Counted from the first letter of the stretch, positions 47,502 through 56,700 are shown. The stretch is DNA of 64,000 nt from Nonomuraea soli (GCF_013761175.1 NZ_JACDUR010000005.1:778970-842969); one strand, 5' to 3'. Notes: generated by a model from the letters alone, not told the origin. Numbers and translations: made by a program.

Positions 47502-47516
47502 TCTCACCATCCGAGA
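47502..47516 (-). promoter_or_regulatory. 15-bp dyad upstream of the ilvB promoter (shared operator candidate)
   Basis: TCTCACCATCCGAGA, ending 15 bp upstream of the -35 box and centred 60 bp before the leader start; within the longer GTCTC...GAGAC dyad. The placement suits an activator. Confidence 0.5.
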
Positions 47517-47643
47517 CCTCCGCGTAGAGCGTGCGCCACCGCCTCCACCTCCTTCGGCCTCCGTACGGCCGGCGTCCTGGCGCCGGCCAGGCGGAACCGG
47601 CCCTCCTCCAGCCCAGCCCCGCCGGCCGTGATCGCCGAACCGG

Positions 47644-50262
47644 TCAGATGATCGACTGGAGGCTGGTGCGCATCAGCGAGTCGACGCCTCGCGCGGCCAT
47701 CGGGCGGGCCACCAGGAAACCCTGGCCGCGCGTGCAGCCCATCTCGCGCAGGAGCTCCAGCTGCTCGGGCCGCTCGATGCCCTCGGCGACCACGATGAGC
47801 CCGAGGTCGTGGCCCAGCCGCACGATCGTGCGGGTGAGCAGGGTCAGGGTGTCGTCGCGGCCCAGGCCGGAGACGAACGACGGGTCGATCTTGATCATGT
47901 CGACGGGCAGCTGCCTCAGGAACGCCAGCGAGGCGTAGCCGGTGCCGAAGTCGTCGATGGCCAGCCGTACGCCCAGCGACCTCAGCTCCGACAGCCTGCT
48001 GATGGTCTCCTCCGCGTCTTCGACCAGCATCTCCTCGATCACTTCGAGGGTCAGCGCGGAGGCGGGCAGCCCGCTCTCGGCCAGCGCCTGCTCGACGGTC
48101 TCGACGAAGTGCGGCGCGGTGATCTGCCTGGCCGACAGGTTCAGCGACAGGCCGATGTCCCAGGAGGAGGCGCGCCAGGCGGCCACCTCGCGGCAGGCCT
48201 CGCGCAGGATCCACTCGCTCAGCGGCACGATCAGGCCGGTGGCCTCGGCCGCGCCCAGGAACTGGTCGGGCGGGATGAAGACCGAGCCGCGCCACCAGCG
48301 CACCAGCGCCTCGACCGCGGTCACCCGCGAGGTGGCCAGGTCGACCACCGGCTGATACTCGATCGCGAACTGGTTGTCGAGCAGCGCCCGCTGCAGGTCG
48401 GCGGCGAGTTCGAGGCGGCGGACCACGTCGGCGTGCATGTGGGCGGCGAAGACCTCGACGCGGCGCCCGCCGAGCTCCTTGGCCCTGGCCATCGCCACGT
48501 CGGCGTTGCGCAGCAGGTCGCCTGAGGAAACACCCTCCTCGGCGAAGGCCACGCCAACGCTGGCGGTCAGCGCGATGTCGCGCTCGGCCACACGGAAGGG
48601 CTCCTGGGAGACCGCGCGCACCAGCCGCTCGGCCAGGTCGACGGCGGACTGCGCCTCGGTCTCGACCAGTACGGCGAACTCGTCGCCGCCCCAGCGGGCC
48701 AGCGTGTCGTCGCGGCGTACGGCGCCGCGCAGGCGCCGGGCGGCCTGGCTGAGGAGGTAGTCACCGCTGGCGTGGCCGACGGAGTCGTTGACCGCGGTGA
48801 AGCCGTCGAGGTCGAGGAAGATCACCGCTTTGGCGGTGCGGCTGCCGGTGACCTCGCGGGCACGCTCGGAGAAGTAGGCGCGGTTGGGCAGGCCGGTGAC
48901 GCCGTCGTGGAAGGTCAGGTGGGCCACCTGGCTGCGCAGCGCCTCCTGCTCGCTGATGTCGCGCGTGGTGACCAGCAGGAGCTCCTCGCCGCCGACGTGG
49001 CGGGTGGCCACCGACTCGGTCGGCCGCCAGGTGCCGTCGGAGCCGCGCACCCGGCAGGCGATCAGGCAGGCGCCCGGCTCGTCGCCGTCTTCCGCGTCGA
49101 GGCCCATCGAGCGCAGCGAGGCCTGGATGGCCGGGACGTCCTCCGGGTGGATGAAGTCGAAGATCGAGCGGCCGGTCACCTCGTCGGGACGGTAGCCGTA
49201 GGTGACCTCCACGCCGACGCCGATCTCGCGCACCACACCCTCGTAGTCACACAGCAGGACCACGTCGCCGGTGCTCTCGGCCAGCTCGCGCAGTTGCCGG
49301 TCGCCCAGCGCGACCAGGCGGCGCATGCGGGCGTTGCTCATGATGAGCACGACGAGGCGCACCGCGAGGATCAGCACGACGGAGGCGGCCAGCACCACCA
49401 CGGGCGAGACCGGCGGCCGCCCGCCCCAGCGGGCCAGGTGCAGCAGAAGCGCTCCGGTGGCCACGACCACCAGGATGAGCGGCCCGGTCTTGAGCAGGTG
49501 GCCGAGCATCGGGCTGACGGGCTCGCGCTCCTCGTCGGCGGAGTCGTTGAGAACGGTCCACGGGAGCGCGCCGAGCAGCAGGAAGGCGACGGGTGCCAGG
49601 AGCAGGCTCCAGGCCGGGGGCGAGCCGCCGGTGAGCCTGGCCAGGCCGACGGCGGCCTCGGCGAACGTCGTGGTGGCCAGCACGCCGACGCCGCCCAGGC
49701 CGAGCTGCCACGAGGTGGCACGCCCGGTGAGCACGACCGGCAGGACGGTGCAGGTGACCAGCAGGCTGATCATGGGGGAGAGCAGGACGAAGGCGAAGCC
49801 GGGATGCTGCAGCGGATGCAGCACCGCGACCCACGCCACGACGAAGATCGCGGCCGTGGCGACGTAGGCGTCGACCAGGCGGTGCAGAATCGCCCGCGCG
49901 GCCGGGCCGCGCGTGGCCGCCATCACCGCGCCGTTGGCCAGCATCGCCGTGCCGACCAGGACCAGCAGGTCGGAGAAACTGACCGCCAGGCCGGACTCCG
50001 CCGCCACCGCGCGGACGGCGACTCCCGCGCTCCAGACCACCGCCCCCGACCCCAGCCAGCGGGCGGCCGGCGCCGCCGACGGGTGGGCCGCGAGCGAGCG
50101 CGCGGAGATCAGGAGGGAGAAGGCGGCGCCGAGCGCGCACACCAGCCCCGCGACGGCCCCGGCCGCCAGGGCGGGCGCCCCGGTCAGCAGGGCGACCACG
50201 AACCCCAGCGCACCGATCGCCCCGGCTGCTGCCAGGGGCGCTCGTGGGTCACGCCAGCGCAT
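47644..50262 (-). CDS. Membrane PAS-GGDEF-EAL protein (c-di-GMP turnover)
   Basis: An 872-residue protein: about eight to nine N-terminal membrane helices (residues 10-310), a PAS domain (LAESTGDVVLLCDYEGVVRE onward, about 330-445), a GGDEF domain and a C-terminal EAL domain. The cyclase motif is intact (RWGGDEFAVL) with an RRDD inhibitory site five residues before it. The EAL domain is also intact (EALVRWW, LSLNLSARQ, IDDFGTGYASLAFL, IKIDPSFV, VAEGIE), so both synthesis and breakdown of c-di-GMP are possible. The start is MRWRDPRAPLAAAGAIG; longer frames add non-coding residues. Single gene. Confidence 0.92.
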   Translation of the reverse strand: MRWRDPRAPLAAAGAIGALGFVVALLTGAPALAAGAVAGLVCALGAAFSLLISARSLAAHPSAAPAARWLGSGAVVWSAGVAVRAVAAESGLAVSFSDLLVLVGTAMLANGAVMAATRGPAARAILHRLVDAYVATAAIFVVAWVAVLHPLQHPGFAFVLLSPMISLLVTCTVLPVVLTGRATSWQLGLGGVGVLATTTFAEAAVGLARLTGGSPPAWSLLLAPVAFLLLGALPWTVLNDSADEEREPVSPMLGHLLKTGPLILVVVATGALLLHLARWGGRPPVSPVVVLAASVVLILAVRLVVLIMSNARMRRLVALGDRQLRELAESTGDVVLLCDYEGVVREIGVGVEVTYGYRPDEVTGRSIFDFIHPEDVPAIQASLRSMGLDAEDGDEPGACLIACRVRGSDGTWRPTESVATRHVGGEELLLVTTRDISEQEALRSQVAHLTFHDGVTGLPNRAYFSERAREVTGSRTAKAVIFLDLDGFTAVNDSVGHASGDYLLSQAARRLRGAVRRDDTLARWGGDEFAVLVETEAQSAVDLAERLVRAVSQEPFRVAERDIALTASVGVAFAEEGVSSGDLLRNADVAMARAKELGGRRVEVFAAHMHADVVRRLELAADLQRALLDNQFAIEYQPVVDLATSRVTAVEALVRWWRGSVFIPPDQFLGAAEATGLIVPLSEWILREACREVAAWRASSWDIGLSLNLSARQITAPHFVETVEQALAESGLPASALTLEVIEEMLVEDAEETISRLSELRSLGVRLAIDDFGTGYASLAFLRQLPVDMIKIDPSFVSGLGRDDTLTLLTRTIVRLGHDLGLIVVAEGIERPEQLELLREMGCTRGQGFLVARPMAARGVDSLMRTSLQSII

Positions 50263-50401
50263 CAATGTCGTAGCCCATTCCGTGTGCGATCGACGACAGT
50301 TTCCATCGCCAGTGTGTGCGGTTCCGGGCGCGCGGGTGGTGACAACGCCGATGTCGTCACCGATCTGATAACCACACAGACCACTTGTCCCAAGATGTGG
50401 A

Positions 50402-50418
50402 CTTGACTCCGAGTCAAG
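50402..50418. promoter_or_regulatory. Perfect palindrome between GGDEF-EAL and hydroxyacid dehydrogenase genes
   Basis: CTTGACTC and GAGTCAAG around one central C form a 17-bp perfect dyad; a second, overlapping dyad CAAGA-AC-TCTTG continues to 50425. It lies 140 bp upstream of the GGDEF-EAL start and about 65 bp after the dehydrogenase stop; without a T-run, an operator is more likely than a terminator. Confidence 0.4.
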
Positions 50419-50480
50419 AACTCTTGGTAGAGGTCCAACCGTACGCACCGAAGGTCACGGGCCAGCCACGTTCGGGATTA

Positions 50481-51374
50481 TTAATAGGTCTCGGTGATGA
50501 CGTTGTTGAGCGGTTCACCGGCCAGATACCTGAGCAACTGGGAGCGCATCAGCCTGAGCGTGCGGCGCCCGGAGGCGGGGGTGCTTCCCGCGACGTGCGG
50601 GGTGATCAGCACGCCGGGCGCGTTCCACAGCGGATGCCCCTCGGGCAGCGGCTCGGGGTCGGTCACGTCGAGCGCCGCGCGCAGACGCCCCGAGCTCACC
50701 TCGGCCACCAGGGCGCCGGTCTCGACCACGCTGCCGCGCGCGGCGTTGACCAGCACCGCGCCGTCCTTCATCCGCTCCAGGAACGCGGCGTCGACCATGC
50801 CTGCCGTCGTCGAGGTCGCGGGCACCAGCAGCACCACCACGTCGGCTCTGGGCAGCAGCTCGGGCAGCGCCTCCAGCCCGTGCACGCCCTCCCTCGGCGT
50901 GCGCGCCACCCGCAGGATCTCGACCTCGAACCCCTCCAGCCGCCGCTCGACGGCGGCGCCGATGGAGCCGTAGCCCACGATCAGCACGGTCGAGTCGGCC
51001 AGCACGCCGGTGTGGTGGTAGCTCCACTCGGTGCGCCGCTGGGCGTCGACGAAGCCGGGGAACTCCCTCAGCACCGCGATCATCGCGCCCACGGCCCACT
51101 CCGCCGTTCCCGCGTCGTGCACGCCACGCGCGTTGCACAACGTGACTCCCGCCGGAAGGTGGGGTAGATAGGGCTCCACCCCCGCCGTGACGGTCTGCAA
51201 CAACTTCAGCCCCGTCATTTTCGCCAGCAGACCGGGAATGTCGGGCAGGGTGATGAGAGGAGGAATCCACACCTCGACCTCCTCGAGCCGCTCGGGCTGC
51301 TCGACCACGCACTCGACACGCGGCAGATCGGAAAGCACTTCGGCGACGGCGTCGGAGGGAACCCAGATCAGCAT
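50481..51374 (-). CDS. D-isomer specific 2-hydroxyacid dehydrogenase
   Basis: A 297-residue NAD(P)-dependent enzyme: VLIVGYGSIGAAVERRLEGF Rossmann motif (GxGxxG), catalytic Arg in VNAARGSVVETGAL, Glu in DVTDPEPLPEGHPLW, and His in LITPHVAGSTPASGRR. It is shorter than SerA and lacks an ACT domain, so it is not a second phosphoglycerate dehydrogenase. It probably reduces a glyoxylate-, pyruvate- or hydroxypyruvate-like acid. Divergent from the lipoprotein gene. Confidence 0.9.
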   Translation of the reverse strand: MLIWVPSDAVAEVLSDLPRVECVVEQPERLEEVEVWIPPLITLPDIPGLLAKMTGLKLLQTVTAGVEPYLPHLPAGVTLCNARGVHDAGTAEWAVGAMIAVLREFPGFVDAQRRTEWSYHHTGVLADSTVLIVGYGSIGAAVERRLEGFEVEILRVARTPREGVHGLEALPELLPRADVVVLLVPATSTTAGMVDAAFLERMKDGAVLVNAARGSVVETGALVAEVSSGRLRAALDVTDPEPLPEGHPLWNAPGVLITPHVAGSTPASGRRTLRLMRSQLLRYLAGEPLNNVITETY

Positions 51375-51392
51375 GGGACAAGTATGGACGGC

Positions 51393-52436
51393 ATGAAGCG
51401 TCTCTGGATTACCGCAGCAGCGCTGCTCCTGACGGGCTGCTCGTCGGCCACGGGAGTCACCCCGGGAGTCACCCCGGTCGCCACGGTGACCGCCGCTCCC
51501 CCGGGCGACTCCGCCGAGGTGGCCACCGGCCTGGCCGTCCCCTGGGACATCGCCTTCGCCGCCGACGGCAGCGCGCTCGTCACCGAGCGCGACTCGGCCA
51601 GGCTGCTGTCACTCAAGGGCGGCCAGGTGAGCGAGCTGGGCACGATCGCGGGAGTGGAGCCGGGCGGAGAGGGCGGCCTGATGGGCGTGGCGGTCAAGGA
51701 GCCGCACGTCTTCGTCTACTTCACCGCCGCGCAGGACAACCGGATCGTACGATACGAGCTCGACGGGCTGAAGAACCCGACGGTGCTGGTCGAGGGCATC
51801 CCCAAGGCCGGCATCCACAACGGCGGCGGCCTGGGCGTCGGCCCCGACGGCTTCCTGTACGCCAGCACGGGCGACGCGGGCGAGCGGCCGCAGGCGCAGG
51901 AACGCGACTCGCTCGGCGGCAAGATCCTGCGCATGACGCTCGACGGCAAGCCGGCGCCCGGCAACCCGTTCGGCACCCTGGTCTACAGCTACGGCCACCG
52001 CAACGTGCAGGGCCTGGCCTGGGACTCCAAGGGCAGGCTGTACGCCTCGGAGTTCGGCGCCAACGCCTTCGACGAGGTCAACCTGATCGAGCCGGGCGCC
52101 AACTACGGCTGGCCCGAGGTCGAGGGCCAGGGCGACAACCCCGCCTACAAGAACCCGATCGCCACCTGGTCCACCGACCAGGCCTCGCCGTCCGGCCTGG
52201 CCTTCGCCGGGGGCTCGTTGTGGATGGCGGGCCTGCGCGGCCAGAAGTTGTGGCAGATCCCGCTGTCCGACGACGGTACGGCGGGCGAGCCCGTCGCCCG
52301 CTTCGACGGGCAGTACGGCAGGCTGCGGGCGGTGGCCGCCACCCCGGACGGCACGTTGTGGTTCGGCACCAGCAACCACGACGGCCGCGGCTCTCCCCGC
52401 CAGGGAGACGACCGCGTTCTGGAGCTCACTCCGTAG
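51393..52436 (+). CDS. Lipoprotein of the PQQ-dependent sugar dehydrogenase (sGDH-like) family
   Basis: A 347-residue lipoprotein with lipobox LLLTGC (residues about 10-15) followed by a low-complexity TGVTPGVTP repeat. The rest is a six-bladed propeller of the soluble glucose/sorbosone dehydrogenase group: VPWDIAFAADGSALVTERDS, GLMGVAVKEPHVFVYFTA, GIHNGGGLGVGPDGFLYAST with GDAGERPQAQERDSLGGKIL, SYGHRNVQGLAWDSKGRLYA and GANYGWPEVEG. PQQ and Ca ligands look conserved. It probably oxidises sugars at the outer face of the membrane. ATG at 51393; it overlaps the convergent VanW gene by 11 bases. Confidence 0.88.
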   Translation: MKRLWITAAALLLTGCSSATGVTPGVTPVATVTAAPPGDSAEVATGLAVPWDIAFAADGSALVTERDSARLLSLKGGQVSELGTIAGVEPGGEGGLMGVAVKEPHVFVYFTAAQDNRIVRYELDGLKNPTVLVEGIPKAGIHNGGGLGVGPDGFLYASTGDAGERPQAQERDSLGGKILRMTLDGKPAPGNPFGTLVYSYGHRNVQGLAWDSKGRLYASEFGANAFDEVNLIEPGANYGWPEVEGQGDNPAYKNPIATWSTDQASPSGLAFAGGSLWMAGLRGQKLWQIPLSDDGTAGEPVARFDGQYGRLRAVAATPDGTLWFGTSNHDGRGSPRQGDDRVLELTP

Positions 52437-54399
52437 ACGGGCAGGTCACCTGGCTGCGCGGCCGGTACTGCGTGGTCTGCTTCGTGTCGCGGCCGACCTC
52501 CTTGCCGTCGGCGTGGAGGACCCGGACGACGTCGACGGTGAAGCCCTGCTGGCCGTCGACGGGCTCGCAACCGGTCCCGGTGCCGACCTCACGGTCGAAG
52601 GCCACGACGTCACGGGGCTGGCTGGTGATCACCTCGACCCGGTCGTAGCGCGCGGTGCTCCACAGCGAGACGGTCACGGACGTCTCGCTGACGTCCGTCT
52701 TGATCAGCACGCCGTAGTCGGAGTCGTTGCGCCAGCGCAGGTCGAGCTCGCCGGTGAGCATGGTGTCGAGCCCGGGCGGATAGGGCGGCATGTACAGGTC
52801 GAACGGGTGCTGTTCCACGATCTCGAATCCGCCGCGGAAGGCCGCGTTGAGCAGGGTGGTGGCGGTCTGGGAGACGCCGCCGCCCACCGCGCTGGACACC
52901 TTGCCCTCGGCGTACTGCGGGGCGAGCACGTAGCCGGCCGCGGGGGTGCGGTCGCCGATCACCTCGTTGACGGAGAAGGTCTCGTTCGGCTTGACCACGT
53001 AGCCGTCGAGCTGCTCGGCCATGCGGTGGATGTTGGTCACGCGGGCCAGGCAGCAGGCGAAGGTGCTGGTGTACTCCCCCACCTTCTCCTCGATGCCCAT
53101 GCCGGCGAGCTCGGCGTCGGTGATGCGCGGGCGCATCCTGGCCAGCTGGACCTCGATGGTCCTGGAGCCGCCCCCGGCGACGACCTCGGCCACGTCCTTG
53201 CCGAGCTTGTCGAGGTCGACGCCGAGCCCGACCTTGGCGCGCACCGGCACCAGGCGGCCGTTGACGAGCTCGTAGGTGGCGTCCTCCGTCGCCTGGGCGG
53301 CGTTGATCAGCGCCCGGTCGACCGCTTCGACCGAGCCGCCGCGGGTGTCGAACGACGGGCCGAAGCCGCCCTTGCCGTCGGGGCCGAAGGTCAGCTGTCC
53401 GGCGATCATCGCGGGGGTGAGCGTGGTGCTGCGCGTGCCGTGCCTGAGCACGATCGGGGCCGACACGGCCCGCCTGGCGACGGCCATGCCGTCGTTGACC
53501 TGCTGCCTGGTGGTGCTGGGCTGCACCACGCGGGTCGGCAGGGTGACGTAGCCGCTGGAGCCGGTGAAGGCCTGCTGCAGCAGCCGGCCGGCGGCGTCGC
53601 GGTCGAGCATCACCCCGTCCTCGGGGTACGTGGGGGCCGGCCGCAGGCCGCGGTAGGCGATCTGGCCCTCGCGCGGCCGGCGGTCCACCGACTGCGCCAG
53701 GCTCTCGATGGTCCTGGCCAGTTGCGCGGCGTTGACGGTGATCTGCGGCTGCAGCTGGGTGCTGCCGGTCAGGCTGCGCCAGACCTCGAGCGGGGTGGGG
53801 AAGCCGGACTGGGCCTGCTTGATGGTGGCGACGACGTTGAACTCCAGCCCGGCGGTCTCGGGCTGCAGGGTCTTGCGCTCGCCGCCGACGTCGACGGTGA
53901 TCGGCCGCTCGATCGAGGTCTTGAGCTCCGTGCGGATCTTGTCGGCCGCCTGCGTGACGGTCAGCCCGCCGATGTCGACGCCCGCGACGACGGTGCCGGG
54001 CAGCACCGAGCCCGACATGAGGATGGCGGGCACGAGGTAGACCAGGGCCAGGAGCACGGCCACGGCGACCATGAGGGTGAAGGGGAAGCGCCTGCGCGGG
54101 CCTTCGTGGCGGGTGGCCGCTTCGGGGGCCGGGCGCGGGCGCGCCAGCCCGAAGACGGGGGCGGGCGGCGGTGGCGGCTCGCTGATCTGCTCCCTGGCGA
54201 TCGGCCAGGGCTGGGGAGGCTGGGCCACGGGCGGCAGCTTGACCGCCTGCGGCTGCTCGACCACGGGATCGGCGAGCATCTCCGGCAGCACGCCGGCGGG
54301 GAGGCCCTCGATGCGAGGCCTCCTGATCGTGGCGGACTCGGGTAACGGCACCGCGTTGAACGGGTCGGTGGGCGAGTCGATCGGCCGGGCGTTACGCAC
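52426..54399 (-). CDS. VanW-family membrane protein with peptidoglycan-binding-like domains
   Basis: A 657-residue protein: a cytoplasmic Pro-rich N-terminus (about 1-105), one membrane helix (FTLMVAVAVLLALVYLVPAI), two extracellular PG_binding_4-like domains (about 140-390), and a VanW domain (about 440-570) with KPNETFSVNEVIGDRTPAAG and GGGVSQTATTLLNAAFRGGF, ending in a beta tail. VanW was named from glycopeptide-resistance clusters, but its role is unknown; most genomes without resistance carry it, and no other van gene is near. Likely cell-wall associated. Confidence 0.9.
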   Translation of the reverse strand: MRNARPIDSPTDPFNAVPLPESATIRRPRIEGLPAGVLPEMLADPVVEQPQAVKLPPVAQPPQPWPIAREQISEPPPPPAPVFGLARPRPAPEAATRHEGPRRRFPFTLMVAVAVLLALVYLVPAILMSGSVLPGTVVAGVDIGGLTVTQAADKIRTELKTSIERPITVDVGGERKTLQPETAGLEFNVVATIKQAQSGFPTPLEVWRSLTGSTQLQPQITVNAAQLARTIESLAQSVDRRPREGQIAYRGLRPAPTYPEDGVMLDRDAAGRLLQQAFTGSSGYVTLPTRVVQPSTTRQQVNDGMAVARRAVSAPIVLRHGTRSTTLTPAMIAGQLTFGPDGKGGFGPSFDTRGGSVEAVDRALINAAQATEDATYELVNGRLVPVRAKVGLGVDLDKLGKDVAEVVAGGGSRTIEVQLARMRPRITDAELAGMGIEEKVGEYTSTFACCLARVTNIHRMAEQLDGYVVKPNETFSVNEVIGDRTPAAGYVLAPQYAEGKVSSAVGGGVSQTATTLLNAAFRGGFEIVEQHPFDLYMPPYPPGLDTMLTGELDLRWRNDSDYGVLIKTDVSETSVTVSLWSTARYDRVEVITSQPRDVVAFDREVGTGTGCEPVDGQQGFTVDVVRVLHADGKEVGRDTKQTTQYRPRSQVTCPSTE

Positions 54400-54490
54400 G
54401 CCTCAACCTCCTCCCGCTCCGCAGCCACTCCTTCCGCAACAGTACGGCACGCGCTTCCGGAATTGTCACGGGATCCGCACAGAGAATTAT

Positions 54491-55147
54491 CTAACCTCTC
54501 CACCGATAGCGGTGTTCCGGCCGTCCTGCCGTGCCGTACCTGGGGCGCAGTTCCGCCCGCCCGGCTTCGCACAGGTACTCCAGATACCGGCGGGCGCTGA
54601 CCCGCGACAGCCCGGTCAGCTCGGCCGCCTCGGCGGCCGACAGGTCGGCGCCCGCCTCCCGCAGCGCCTCCACGACCAGCGCGCAGGTCGTGGCCGACAG
54701 CCCCTTGGGCAGGGCGGCCTGTGTCCTGGCCGCGCCGAAGAGCTTGTCGACCTCGTCCTGGCCCACGACCCTGCCCAGGTTGGCCAGTTGCCGCCTGGCT
54801 TCGGCGTACTGCTCCAGGCGCTCGGCCAGGGCGGCGGCGGTGAACGGCTTGATCAGGTAGTTGACCGCGCCGCCGCGCATCGCCTCGCGCACGGTCGGCA
54901 GGTCGCGGGCCGCGCTGATCATGAGCACGTCGACGGCGTGCAGGTCCTTGAGCACCTCCAGCCCCGACCTGTCGGGCAGGTAGATGTCGAGCAGGACCAG
55001 GTCGGGCCGGTGCTCGGCGACCCCCGCGAGGGCGTCGCCCGCGTTGTGCACGGTGGCGACGACCTGGAAGCCGGGCACGCGGGAGACGTAGCCGCTGTGG
55101 ATGCGGGCGACCATGAAGTCGTCGTCGACGACGAGGACCTTGATCAT
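54491..55147 (-). CDS. Response regulator of the CitB/DcuR type
   Basis: A 218-residue regulator: receiver domain with VLVVDDDFMVARIHSGYVSR, phosphoacceptor Asp54 (LVLLDIYLPD) and Lys100 (YLIKPF), then a linker and a C-terminal HTH (LSAAEAAELTGLSRVSARRY). This is the CitB/MalR/DcuR class that answers to extracellular di- and tricarboxylates. Its start overlaps the kinase stop (ATGA). It is expected to activate the divergent tctCBA genes. Confidence 0.92.
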   Translation of the reverse strand: MIKVLVVDDDFMVARIHSGYVSRVPGFQVVATVHNAGDALAGVAEHRPDLVLLDIYLPDRSGLEVLKDLHAVDVLMISAARDLPTVREAMRGGAVNYLIKPFTAAALAERLEQYAEARRQLANLGRVVGQDEVDKLFGAARTQAALPKGLSATTCALVVEALREAGADLSAAEAAELTGLSRVSARRYLEYLCEAGRAELRPRYGTAGRPEHRYRWRG

Positions 55148-56670
55148 GGCAGCAGCGCCGTGAAGACCGCGCCGCCCTCGTTGCGCACCTTGACCCAGCC
55201 GCCGCGGCGCATGCAGGCCTGCCTGGTCAGGGCCAGGCCCAGGCCGCGCGGCCCCGAGCGGGCGGCCTTGGTGGTGAAGCCCTCGCGGAAGACCTCTTCG
55301 ACCAGTTCCGGGGTGATGCCGGGGCCGGTGTCGCGCACTCGCACATGCAGTCCTTGGGAATCCACGCGTACGGAGACCTCGATCGTGCCGGGCGCTCCGT
55401 CGAGCGCGTCCAGAGCGTTGGCCACCAGATTGCCCACCACGAGCACCGCGTCGTGGGAGTCGGGCAGCTGCGGCACGCTCGTGTCGCCGGCCAGGATCAG
55501 CGTGGCGCCGCGCTCGGCGGCCTCGGCCGACTTGGCCAGCAGCAGCGCGGCGAGCGTCGCGTCGCCCACCCGCTCGCGGATGCCCATCGCGTACGGGCTC
55601 AGGGTCGTCTGGGTGATGTAGCCGATCGCCTGTTCCTGCTCGCCCAGCTCCAGCAGGCCGACGACGGTGTGCATGCGGTTGGCGAACTCGTGCGCCTGGG
55701 CGCGCAGCGCGCCGGTGGTGCTGCCGGCCTCGGCCAGCTCGCGCGAGAGCCTGATCAGCTCGGTGCGGTCGCGCAGGGTCACCACCCAGCCGCGGTGCTG
55801 GCCGCGCACCTCCACCGGGGTGCGGTTGAGGACCAGGACCCGGTCACCGTGGATGACGATGCGGTCCTCGCCGGGGTCGGCGCCGGTGAGCACGTCGCGC
55901 AGCCGGTCCGACAGCGGCATGTCGGCCAGCGTCTCGGGGATGTCGCCGAGCAGTTCGCGCGCCGCGTCGTTGGCCAGGGTGACCGTGCCGTGGAGGTCCA
56001 GGGCGAGCACGCCCTCCTTCACGCCGTGCAGCACGCCTTCGCGCTGCTCCAGCAGGGCGGCGATCTCCTTGGGTTCCAGGCCGAAGGTCTGCCTGCGCAC
56101 CCGGGCGGCCAGCAGCGCCGCCGCGGCGGCTCCCGCGATGAGCACGGCGACGGCGGTCCACACCAGGGGCAGCAGGAGCCGGGGCAGCTCGTCGGTGACC
56201 TTGCCCTCCAGCACGCCGACGGAGGTCATGCCGATGACGGCGCCGCGGTCGTCGAAGATCGGGGCCTTGCCGCGCAGGGTCCTGCCGATGGTGCCGGTCT
56301 CGGTGCCGACCCAGCTCTGCCCGGTCTCCAGCACGGGGCTGCCGTCGGTCGACAACTTCCGGCCGATGAGGGTGGTGTTGGGATGGGCGTAGCGGATCTG
56401 GTCGCGGTTGGCGATCACGACGTAGTCGGCGCCCGCCGCGCGCTGCACGCCCATGGCCAGGGGTTGCAGCGACAGCTCGGGGCGTTCGGAGGCGAACGCG
56501 GCGCGCACCTCCGGCATGCCGGCCACCGACTGCGCGATCGCCAGGGCGCGTTGCTGGTAGTGGTGGTCGAGCTGCTGCCTGGTGTTGTGGGCCCACACGC
56601 CTGCCGTACCGGCTGCCGTGAGCAGCACGATCACGGTCTGCAGCGCGAACAGCTGGGTGCCAAGTCTCAC
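55144..56670 (-). CDS. Sensor histidine kinase of the CitA/DcuS type
   Basis: A 508-residue kinase. Two membrane helices (about 8-28 and 171-192) bracket an extracellular PAS-like sensor (VVIANRDQIRYAHPNTTLIG then RKLSTDGSPVLETGQSW and FDDRGAVIGMTSVGVLEG, typical of CitA). A cytoplasmic PAS follows (about 215-315), then a DHp helix with the phosphoacceptor His in RAQAHEFANRMHTVVGLLEL and an ATPase domain (NLVANALDALDGAPG, DTGPGITPE, GPRGLGLALTRQ). It forms a two-component system with the coupled response regulator and sits divergent to a tricarboxylate transporter. Confidence 0.93.
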   Translation of the reverse strand: MRLGTQLFALQTVIVLLTAAGTAGVWAHNTRQQLDHHYQQRALAIAQSVAGMPEVRAAFASERPELSLQPLAMGVQRAAGADYVVIANRDQIRYAHPNTTLIGRKLSTDGSPVLETGQSWVGTETGTIGRTLRGKAPIFDDRGAVIGMTSVGVLEGKVTDELPRLLLPLVWTAVAVLIAGAAAAALLAARVRRQTFGLEPKEIAALLEQREGVLHGVKEGVLALDLHGTVTLANDAARELLGDIPETLADMPLSDRLRDVLTGADPGEDRIVIHGDRVLVLNRTPVEVRGQHRGWVVTLRDRTELIRLSRELAEAGSTTGALRAQAHEFANRMHTVVGLLELGEQEQAIGYITQTTLSPYAMGIRERVGDATLAALLLAKSAEAAERGATLILAGDTSVPQLPDSHDAVLVVGNLVANALDALDGAPGTIEVSVRVDSQGLHVRVRDTGPGITPELVEEVFREGFTTKAARSGPRGLGLALTRQACMRRGGWVKVRNEGGAVFTALLP

Positions 56671-56700
56671 GTCCGCGAGTGTCGCAGCGGCAGGTCACGG

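Noticed and set aside
47504..47643. Minus-strand tail reading EEGRFRLAGARTPAVRRPKE after the GGDEF-EAL stop
   Set aside because: Looks protein-like but has no start codon of its own and is out of frame with the EAL gene; it also contains the ilvB operator region. Could be a relic, not supported as a gene.
52426..54399. VanW gene as part of a vancomycin-resistance cluster
   Set aside because: No vanHAX, vanRS or D-Ala-D-Lac ligase gene in the window; VanW proteins are common outside resistance clusters.
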